This document shows, piece after piece, positions 1-9,100 of a stretch of DNA of 13,505 bases. Below the pieces are notes generated by a model, which was not told where the DNA came from, searched no databases, and saw only the letters and a list, made by a program, of their open reading frames with translations. Position numbers and translations under genes: made by a program. Positions within the stretch are counted from its first letter, which is position 1, and every line of letters begins with the position of its first letter. This stretch comes from Auxenochlorella pyrenoidosa (taxonomy: Eukaryota; Chlorophyta; Trebouxiophyceae; Chlorellales; Chlorellaceae). The stretch covers positions 270,501 to 284,005 of the forward strand of contig KQ482066.1 of the NCBI GenBank assembly GCA_001430745.1. Direction: 5' to 3'.

Positions 1-686
1 CATGGAAAAATGATGTCTTTACACCAAGATCCTGCGGCGCGCATGCAGTGCACAGCAGCTGCAGGTTCTCACACCGGCACATAGTCGCCAACCAGGAAGG
101 AGGGCTTCGGGGCATCGCTGCCGTGCCGGCCTGAGGGGCCAGCACCAGCTGGCTCCATGCACGCTGGTGCCCGCACTGCACCAAGCTGGTCAACGGCCGG
201 CCCTCGGTGCTGCAGAAGCTGGCGACGCTCACCCAAATATCTTTGGAGAGAGCCAGGTGTGCGGGAGGCAGATGATGTCGGGCGTGGGGTGCGCTGCGGC
301 CCCTGGGAGCTGAGCCAGGAGTTCAAGGTGACAGCGTGCTCGTTGGGGGTCATGCTCATTCCAGCCCCTCTTCTTCTGCAGCCCAGCTGTGGCGGCTCGG
401 CCGTGGCCGTCTGGTACTTCTTTGCGGCGTGGGTGGTGCTCACCCTGCACGCGGTGCTGCAGTCCCTGGTGGGTGTGGGCTGGCGCATGGTCATCGGCCT
501 GATGTGTTGGCGTTCAGCGCAAGCTCCTTGGCGGCGCGGGCAGCTGGCTTGTTTTCTGTTCAGCGCTCAATGGCCGGGGTGTGTGCGCAGCCGCTTAGTT
601 GGCATTTGCGTACATTAAATAGCATGATTGAAGAGTTGTGGGTGAGAGCAGTACAGGAAAATCACACACAGGAATTCAGCTGGTGT
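1..686. other. Region downstream of gene A with a possible plus-strand membrane-segment exon
   Basis: The stretch holds gene A's 3' UTR and sequence I cannot assign. On the plus strand, a pyrimidine-rich tract ending ctgcag at 381 is followed by an open reading to a TAA at 616-618. Its first part is strongly hydrophobic (SAVAVWYFFAAWVVLTLHAV, then LQSLVGV) and nearly all third codon bases are G or C. The start, CGGSAVAVWYFF, and the end, LQSLVGV, resemble the S6 helix of voltage-gated cation channels, but only loosely. A minus-strand frame sharing the same third positions is also open. A donor-like gtgaca at 328 would make a 54-nt intron. This could be the 3' edge of a convergent gene, a fragment, or chance. 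Confidence 0.25.
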
Positions 687-3600
687 TCAGCTGGTCGCAC
701 TGCTAGGTTTGCAGCCATCGGGGGTCCAGGGCTGGCAGTTCTCCTCTGTTAGGTGTGAATAGCGACCGTAATACAGGCTCTTCAAATTGAGGTATTTGCG
801 GCGGAGTGACAGTATGGTGTACTCGAACGCCTGCAGGGTCGACAGTGGAGCGCGGTTAAATACCATGACATGCAGCCTTGCAGCTCCCGGGAGCATGCGC
901 ACACATTCCTTGCCTCGTCTGAATGGTCCAACCTGCCCGTGCAAGTGCGGAACGCATGCTCATCATAGTGCAGCTGGCCCCGCTTACCTGGCCGCCTGCC
1001 TGGGCATTCCAGGAAAAGGCTCGGTGGTACCGCAGCACATTCTCCAGCAGGCGGCGGTACTGCGCATCTGTCACCGCCCGCAGGCGCTCCCGGAGCAGCG
1101 GCAGGTCCTCGTTGTTCAGCCGGATCGAGAACAATTCATAAGGCAGAATTTCTTCATAGTGCTGGATCACATGCTCCTGCAGGTGGGGCGGCGAGGCCCC
1201 AGCTGGGCCCAGGGAGCAAGGTTTGGGGTGCGCCGCATTGCCCGACCTGCGCGGCAAGAGGGCACAGCTAGAGGCAGCACTCACCTGCACAATGACCGGC
1301 ACGCAGCCGGTGAGCATGGCCTGCAGCAGGCGATTGCCTGCAAGCAAGCAGGCGGAGAGCGTGGCAGGCGTGACGACATTAGATTTGTCGGCCCCAGGAC
1401 CAGCGGCAGCTTAGAGCAGGGGCGATTAGATGCACTTGACATGCTGGGCGGGCACGCAGCCATGCACACAGCGACCATGCCCAGTGCTTGGGAGCCATCA
1501 GCGCCCGCTGCCAGCAAACGCTCACCCCAGCCATGCCTGCAGCACCAGGCAAGCGGTGTGAACGTCAGGCAGGAGCCGTTGGAGAGAGCTGCAGAGCTGG
1601 AGCTGCTAGTATGGCCAGGTGGCAGCATGCGCATGCGCAAGCTGCCGGCGTGCATTGCGCCCTGCACGGGGCGCTCGCCCACCCGTAGGCCGCCAGACAG
1701 AACTTTGAGGTGCGCAGTCGGTTCTCGTAGTCTGGCACGCCGCCCTCGACAAACTGCGGTGGTTGGGGATAGGGTGGTGGGGCACAGGCACGCCGTGCTG
1801 CCCTCGCCTACTCGGCGCTTGTTCCCGGCGATTTCGAGCAAGTCCCGCGGCGCAACCCTGCACTCCCTGCCTGCCCGCCACCTAGGCCTGACCTCGAAGT
1901 CGGGGTCGTTCCACTCCAGCGTGAGGTTGCGCAGCATCTGCCGCGAGTTGCCGCTGTACTCGGGGTCCTGGTGGCGCACGCCGCCGGCAAAGAAGAACAT
2001 GCTGCGCGTCGTGGGGGGAGGCACACCCCCACTGCTCGGGCAGCTGCTCGCCACTACGGGCGTGCTGCTCACAAGCAGCGGGCGCGGCGCTGCGGGCAAC
2101 AGGACGGCAGCGCGGCCCGGAGGGGCAGAGCATGTGGCCGCGCTGCGCAGAGCCACGCGCCGGGAGCCAAGGGCAGTGGCGCGTCACGGCCAATCAGCCG
2201 GCATGCGCCCCGGATCGGTCCCCAGGCTCACCGCTTCTTCCCCGCCAGCAGCTCATCCAGGCTCATCCCGCTGGTCCTCTGCAGCCAGGGCCCGTCCCAG
2301 GGCTGCACAGGCACCGCCACCACGTCCCTCAGCGGGTGCGCACATCCGTAGCCTTCCGGCAGGGGGAGGGGGAGGCGGGGGCCGGGAGCGCCTGGTGAGA
2401 GGTGGGGCTGCAGAGCCGTGAGCGACTGGGTAGGCTCACACGCTGCCTGCCGGCCTGCCGACCTTGGCTCTGCAGAGCCTAGCAACAGGGTGCGACTGCA
2501 AGCTCCTCGACTGCACAGGGTGCGACTGCCTGTGCGCCTGGCCTGCAGTGCATGCAGGTGCGCAGCTGGTGCGGCGCCACCGGCTGCCCTCACTGCGGTG
2601 GCCGTACGGCGGCATGGTGCCGTGGTTGTCGGGCGTGGCCGTCGACCCAAAGTGCGTCAGCTTTATGGCGTCCATGCTCTCCCCCGACAGGTGGCACGCG
2701 CCCCTGTCGGCGGGCGTCCACTGCAGCCGGCGAGAGGGTGACGTGTGCGGCCGCGCAAGCAGGAGGGAGCAGTTTTGCTGAAAGGCTTGGTGGAGCAGCG
2801 GCAGAGCAGCGGTTGCATCAAGCTGCTAGGGTATGGACTAAAAGGTGGTGGGCGGCAGCCAGGACGCAGGCCGCGACTGCCGTCGCACCCCCCAGCCCTC
2901 CCCGGCTCACGAAAAAGTGGTCGCGCCCCCCGGTGCGGTTCCACCAGGAATACGAGTGCTTGATGTGGTGGATGACGGCGGCCAGGTGGTCGTTGCCGAT
3001 GCCGCCGTTGTCGCTGTAGGAATAGGTGAAGCTCGGGACATAAAACATGTTGGCGGCGCTGGGGTCCTCGGTCCTGACGGGGCTGTCCAGGAATGCCTCC
3101 ATGAACTGCAGGAAGGGAGGAAGCAGGCTCCTCGGCCAAGTTGTGGGCCGGCAAAGCACAGACGCACTGGCTTGGCTGTGCTGCGGGTGGGTGGGCAGAG
3201 GCGCGTCTGGCAGCGCCGCAGAAGGGCTGGCTGTGTGCTGCCGACCTCACCCGCTGGTATGCGGTGTAGATGGGGTCGTGGCCCTGCCACCCGGCAAAGC
3301 GTACGTTGTCATACTGCAGGCCAATGGGAGGGGTGGAGCATGTGTGCGGCGGGGTTCCAGGCAGGCGTGTGCGCAACTAGCACCCACTCAGTGGCCCGCC
3401 CTGCCTGTCCAGCAGCAGTCCCTTGTTGAGCTCACCGCCCACTGTGCGCTCAGTTCGTACATGTAAATCTTAAAGTTGACGGGGCTGGGCCGCGAATAAT
3501 TTGCGGGGTACACCTTGCTGCGGGTGCAGCCGATGCTGCGGGCGGGGTGCAAGCAAGGGGCGGGGAGGGTGGCCAAACAGGAAACCGAGCGCAGCCTTAA

Positions 3601-5777
3601 CTTGCATGGCAGGCCCCCAACCAGCGCTGAATTTCCTGTCAGCCTCGCACCTGAAGTAGGGCGGCTCGCAGTGGCAGAACTGGTCGATGCACTTGCCGCG
3701 CCCTGCGCAGGCGCTTAAGGCGCCGGGGTGGGCAGCTGCTAGGCACGCCGTGGCGCATGACGGGCTGCCCTGCTGTGCTCTGCATCAGGCGTGTCCGCAT
3801 GGGCGTCCCAGGCAAGCATGGCAGCGGCTTCCCTGCCAAAGTGCACGCAGCCCTCACCGCTGCATTTTTTGTAGCACACATTCTCCATCTCCATCTCGCA
3901 GGACGCGCCCTGCAGCGCGGCTCAGCACGTGCGGCGTGGGGGCAGCACAAGGCAGGCGGCTGATATCGTATTAGGAGCGGCGGCGGCATCGCACGAGCCG
4001 TGCGAGTCGCCAGCAGCAGCGTGCGGGGCATGCCGGCCAGGGGCGCACCTGGAAGCCGCGGTCGCAGCGGCACTGGGCGCCAAAGGCGGCGTCCTTGAAG
4101 GCCATGCAGAATCTGCAGGGGGTTGGGGGTCGGTGTGTGTGTGTGTGTGTGTGTGTGGTGGTGGTGGTGGTGGTGGTGGTGGTGAGTGGGTGGGGTGGGG
4201 TGGGGTGGGTTGGGGTGGGTGGGGGGGCACAAGAGTGCGTGCTGACGCATGTGATGATCGCCCGATGTGGGCTGTGCCTGCTGCCAGAGGCGTTTGTGCA
4301 AGCTGGGAGACGTAATTGAAAGTAGGCAGGGGAGCGTGCCGCCAACCGACCCGCGTCTGTTGCACTCGTTGGGGCAGGCTGACAGCGGCTTCGTGACGTC
4401 GTTCCTGAACACCGCGGCCTCGCTGCAGGCGGGCAGGGAGTTGGGCACACATGTGGGGAAGACCACCTCCCGTGCCTGTGACGTCCACGCGATGGAGCCC
4501 GAGCCGGTGGCGGCAGCGGCGGCAGGCCCACCTGCACTCGACCTCTTGAGCCCCCTCTGCGTAGCCCTCCAGGCACTTGACCCCCTCCTCATCCGGCTCC
4601 GGGAAGCGCGAGTGCTGCTGGTCGGGGGGCAGCCCCTCCCGGTGGAAGCAGGGCCGCCGGTCCCAGTTCTCAAACTCTGCAGGGAAGGGGAAGGCGGGGG
4701 CGGTCAGGGAGGCGGGCAGTCCAAAAGCGGGTGAAGGGAAGCAAGCTGGGCGGGGAAGCTCCAGGCAGCCGCAGGGCATGCCAAGGCCAACCACGCCCCC
4801 CGCCACGCCCCGGACAGCCCACCCACCGTGGCACTTCTGCCCAAAGTCTGTCTGCACGCAAAAGTACTCGCGGCAGCGCCGCCAGCACTCGCACGACTTT
4901 GTGGACACGAGGCCGCAATGGGCTGCGGGCACAGGGGACGCAGAGGGCCCAGCAAGGGCGCGCCCGTCGCTAACGGGAGCGGCATGGGGTCGAGGGACCG
5001 GGACGGGCAGGCCACAGGCCGATGCTGGTCAACCATGTGGGCTGCTGCACCCATATATACCAGTCCAGCAGCAGCACTATGTACTGCAGCATTTAAACAG
5101 TCCTCTGTATCCAGCAGCCCAAGCATTGGGAAGGAGAGAGTGTTGGCTGCACGCACCATCCGCCTCTGGCGACTGCCGGCACGGCGCCAAAAAGTCAATC
5201 TCGCATGCCTTGCCGATGCGTCCAAATGGGCACCTGTGGGCCGCGACCGGCAACGAAGGCTTGGGGCATGAAGAGGACGGAGAGAGACATGAGAAGCAAG
5301 GGCACGGCGGAAGCAGCGTCAACGCAACCATGGCTGGCACATGGGGCTGCTCACCGACAATGCCCGTCTTCTCCACAGTTGCTGCTCAGCAGGGAAGTGG
5401 AGCGAGGTATGGTAGGGGGTTGATTGATGCAAAGGAAAGTAAACACAAAGCAGAAAGGCCAGCTCGGCACGTCGAGGCGGCGGCCTCGGCTACGGCAGCA
5501 GCAGTGGCAGTCAGGCAGATGCGCACCGAGAACGGAGCTGTCTTCGTTGCACTGCTGTAAGCTTTGCTTAGGTTCACAGCAGAAGTGAGGTGCCACATAC
5601 GCCAAAGGGCGCGCAGAGCTAAACTCGGCCTCGGAGTGATCTGGCGGGCCCCTGCACTCACCCGTATTTGTTGCAGTCGGGGTGGCAGACCGCCGGGCCC
5701 ACCTCTGTGCGCTCCGCCCCTGCTGACGCTGCGGCAACCAGAAGGAGCGCCGCAGCAGCCAGCAAGCGGCTGGACAT
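687..5777 (-). CDS. Gene A: EGF-like/exostosin-domain (GT47) glycosyltransferase, 20 exons
   Basis: The gene predicts 627 residues. Exons: 5777-5662, 5381-5355, 5233-5157, 4922-4827, 4676-4532, 4422-4351, 4112-4049, 3909-3858, 3702-3651, 3535-3436, 3313-3251, 3105-2911, 2720-2594, 2352-2232, 2001-1893, 1753-1683, 1536-1526, 1337-1285, 1176-988, 830-687. They total 1884 nt with all phases consistent. The layout matches gene B: signal peptide (RLLAAAALLLVAAASAG), EGF-like module 1, nine-cysteine block, EGF-like modules 2 and 3, then the exostosin domain from about residue 250, and a tail ending CKPSSATS. Exon 12 (195 nt) equals exons 12+13 of B, so A lacks B's GC-AG intron. Exon 11 is 9 nt shorter than in B and exon 7 is 3 nt shorter. 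An in-frame upstream ATG at 5816, itself preceded by an in-frame TGA, would add 13 residues; 5777 is preferred because it matches B. Intron 6 uses a weak donor (gtcggt). Confidence 0.9.
1526..1536 (-). other. 11-nt micro-exon of gene A (exon 17)
   Basis: The minus strand reads ...gtgctgcag|GCATGGCTGGG|gtgagc... . It completes AAYGHGWGNRLLQ across three exons, exactly as in gene B; only one base differs between the two micro-exons (CAT against CAC, both His). Confidence 0.9.
4133..4227 (+). repeat. (GT)12 - (GGT)9 microsatellite followed by G-run tract, intron 6 of gene A
   Basis: (GT)12 spans 4133-4156 and (GGT)9 spans 4157-4183. The following bases to 4227 hold eight runs of three or more G separated by single or double bases, a clear G-quadruplex-type pattern on the plus strand. 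It lies wholly inside intron 6 of gene A. The transcript side is C/A-rich, so out-of-frame translations show false poly-His/Thr. Confidence 0.95.
5355..5381 (-). other. 27-nt exon 2 of gene A
   Basis: This is the counterpart of the 27-nt exon in gene B, with the same length, the same phases and the same eight residues NCGEDGHC. It is flanked by gagcag and gtgagc on the minus strand. Confidence 0.88.
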
Positions 5778-6187
5778 GCTTGTGGTCGCTCTCACCAGCG
5801 CAATGAATGCAAGCATGGCTGATTCGCAGCATCAGTGGGTCGGAGCTGGCGGCGCGCTGAGCGCGAAGGGACGGCAGAATGAGATGCCCTCTGCTGCAAG
5901 GCCAGAATTTCTGCTGACTATTTGGTCACGTTGATGTGTTGCCGCGGGCTTTGTGATGGACATTTGCAGTTGTTTGTGCTGGATGTTGAAGGGCATGCTG
6001 CCCCGCCAGCTGCTGTTGATCCGTACGGAGACATTCGCTGCAACTATGCAGCATGGCCGGTGCACATCGGGAACGCAGAGAAAGGCCATCACACAATTTT
6101 GCACAGACAAGATTAGATGAATACAAATAATTGGATCGAGGGTATGAGCAGTACAAACAGAGTACACAACAGTAGGGCAGCTGACGG
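5778..6187. other. Spacer between gene B and gene A
   Basis: A compact 410-bp intergenic stretch holds B's 3' UTR and A's promoter and 5' UTR. The B-proximal part (about 6090-6170) is AT-richer than its surroundings. No TATA box or exact TGTAA was seen. Upstream ATGs are present near gene A: one in frame (5816) and one out of frame overlapping it (5832). Confidence 0.6.
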
Positions 6188-9100
6188 TCAGCTGGTGGCA
6201 GTGCCGGGCTTGCAGGCGTCTGGGTTACCCCACGGCTGGCAGTTCTCGTGTTCAAGGTGCGAGTAACGACCGTAGTACAGCCCTTTGTAGCGCATGTGCG
6301 TGCGCCGAAGAGACAGGATGGTGTACTCGAATGCCTGCGGAGCGCAGTTGAGGCAGCACGCCTCTTGACTGTGGGTGACCGTCTCGTGAGGCTGTGTCTG
6401 CTCGCCCCTTCACCACTCAGCTGCGACACTGGCAGCTTACAGCGCGCACCAGGCCACTGCGCAGCCCCCCCACCCAACCACGCACCTGCCCTCCCAGCTC
6501 TGTGTTCCAGGTGAACGCCTTCTGGTAGCGCAGCACGTTCTCCAGCAGGCGGCGGTACTCCTCCTCCGTCACCGCCCGCAGGATTTCGCGCAGATAAGGC
6601 AGGTCCTCGTTATTGAGCCGTAACGAAAAATCCTCAAACGGCAGGACGTCCTCAAAGTACTGCTTGACATGGTCCTGCAGGGAGGGGGGGGGGGGGGCGG
6701 CGGGGCCGGCAAGGCAGCGCTGTCATGGCACGGCCGCGGTGCCAAGGAGGGGTGCAGGGCCGGACGGCCCGCTTGGCGCCAAGGGTGCGGCAGGCGTGCG
6801 AGCAGCACTGGCATGTCCGGGCTCTTAACCAGCAGGCCATGGGCAGCGGGTCCTGACCTGCACGATCACCGGCACGCAGCCTGACAGCATGGCCTGGAGC
6901 AGGCGGTTGCCTGCAGGGGCAAAGCGCAGGAGCCAGGGCTGTCCAGTGACGTATCGGCACAGCTGCCGCGGGACGGCGACGATTTGCAAGCACCGAGGCG
7001 CATACGACCAGGCCAGCATGCACGCCCTGCAGCCCTGCCCTGTGCGGGCACGAGCCCCGGCCCTGCAGGCTGCTCTGCCCGCTGCTGCACTCACCCCAGC
7101 CGTGCCTGCAGGGCAGGTTGAGCGGGAAGTGCACGAGTCACACACGATTGGGATAACCCTCTCGCAAGCTTGGTGGCACTCCAGGACTGCATGACAGCCC
7201 ACATAGCAGCGCACATCGCACCGCCAGCGCAGGCAACACCACAACGCCCCTGCATGCCCCTTGGGCCCCAGGCACCAGGCCCACCCGTAGGCCGCCAGGC
7301 AGAACTTGGAGGCGCGCAGCTGGCCCGGGTAGTCGTGAATCCCGCCCTCGACAAACTGCGAGATGGGGCGTAAGGAATGATGTTACACTGAGGGCACAAA
7401 GGACCAATCCTATGGGGCCCTTAGACACTAAGTGAGGCTGCATGAAGGCCCAGCCTCCAGCGCCATCACCTGCCAGCCCTCCAGCACCCACCACTCCCCC
7501 TCGCGCCACATCTGCATGCCACGCTCACTTCGAAATCGGTGTCATTCCACTCTCGCGTCAGGTTGTGCAGGGTCTGCCGCGCCAGCCCGCTGTACTCGGG
7601 GTCGGGGTGCCGCACGCCGCCGGCAAAGAAGAACATGCTGCGCGTTGCGGGAAGGCAGGGCGGAGGGTGTCTTGTCGTTTATGGATGCCAGCGCGGACAG
7701 AGGGGCAGCGGGAGCAAGGCGGTGCATGCCGGCGGCGCAGAGCGACAAAAACGAGGCACAGGGCAGCAGTCGGTGGGTTCGGGGGCGCAGCCAGCCGGCA
7801 CCAGGCACTGCACGGCTGGCCGCCCTGCTCTGCTGGCGGCCATGGCGGCCCTCGGAGGCCCCCCTGGGCTCCCCGGGCTCACCGCTTCTTCCCGGCCAGC
7901 AGCTCATCCAACGTCATGTTGAGGGTGGGCCCCAGCCAGAACTCGTCGTTGGGCTGGTGGGGCACCGCCACCACGTCGCGCTGCGGGTGCGCGCACCCAT
8001 AGGCTGCAGGCGGCGCGGCGGCGCACAGGGGTCGGTGGGGGCAGCGGGGACCTTGAAGGGGCGGCATCCGCATCGGCATTGGTTTATGACGCCCAGGGCG
8101 GCAGGACAGGCAGTGTGTGGCATGAGAGGTGGTGGGCTGGGGGGGGGCGCAACAGCCGGATCGGCGGGGCGCGCTGCGTAATGAGCCTGCCCAGCCCCTT
8201 GCAAGCCCTGCCCTGCTCACTCCGATGGCCCCAAGGTGGCATGGTGCCGTGGTTGTCTGGCGTGGCCGTCGACCCAAAGTGCACAATCTTGACGGCATCC
8301 AGCGGGTCGCCCGACAGGTGGCACGCGCCCCGGTCATTTGTCATCCAGACTGTGACACAGAAGGGGGAGCTGGCTGCCGGTCTCAGAACAGTGTGCCACG
8401 CCAACAGTGGGCAGGCGGGCACGCCAGCAGCCTGCGTGCAGCGCGGCACAGCTGCTGCCGCTGCGACTTCCAGCATGCTTCTGCTCACAGAAGTGGTCCC
8501 GCCCGCCGGTGCGGTTCCAGTAGGGGTACGAGTGCTTGATGTGGTCGATGATTGCAGCCAGGTGCTCGGTGGCAATGCCCACATTCCCTGCAAAGGGGGG
8601 CAAGTGGTTGTAAGCGGCGCTGGGGGCACCCGGGTCCGCCCACCCTGCTGCCCTGGCATGCCAGGCACCAGCCAACCCGGCAGGAGCGCCCAGCGCGCAG
8701 GCCCAGCGGCACTTGCCGCTGTACGCGTAGCTCATGGCGGGGATGAAGAACATGTTGGCAGCGCTGGGGTCCTCGGTGCGGATGGGGCTGTCCAGGAAGC
8801 GCTCGAGGAACTGCAGCGAGGTGGGGGACAGGTGGGCGCATCTTGACGGTGCTGCGCGGTGAGCGGACGCTTGCTGGACTGTCCAGGAAACTGGGGCGCC
8901 AAGGGCAGGGCTGCATAGAGCAGGGCGGGGCTGGCGGGGCCCTCGGGCAGCGCAGCTGCCTGCCGCCTCTCCCAGCGGGCCTAAGCGCCAGTTGGCCCGG
9001 TCAGGGAGGGTTGTACATTCTGTTCTGGCTTCAAATTCCTTCTCATGGCACCCTGGAAGGGCTTTGGCGCCGGTCCATGCAACTTGTCCAGCCCTTTTGG

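Noticed and set aside
12..494. Minus-strand reading of the first 500 bases as a fourth exostosin paralogue
   Set aside because: None of the conserved family motifs (GHGWG, CVPVIV, RRLLENVLRY, EGF cysteines) occur in any minus-strand frame there.
787..2421. A 544-codon open frame on the plus strand
   Set aside because: It runs antisense across seven exons of gene A plus their introns. Its translation is low-complexity Arg/Ala/Pro-rich, as expected opposite GC-rich coding sequence, and it has no recognisable domain.
3639..4673. Minus-strand frames with long poly-His/Thr runs (around 4133-4183)
   Set aside because: They are translations of the GT/GGT microsatellite within intron 6 of gene A, fused by chance to out-of-frame exon pieces.
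7432..8181. A 249-codon plus-strand frame
   Set aside because: It is antisense to exons 15 and 16 of gene B and the introns between; no start context or domain supports it.
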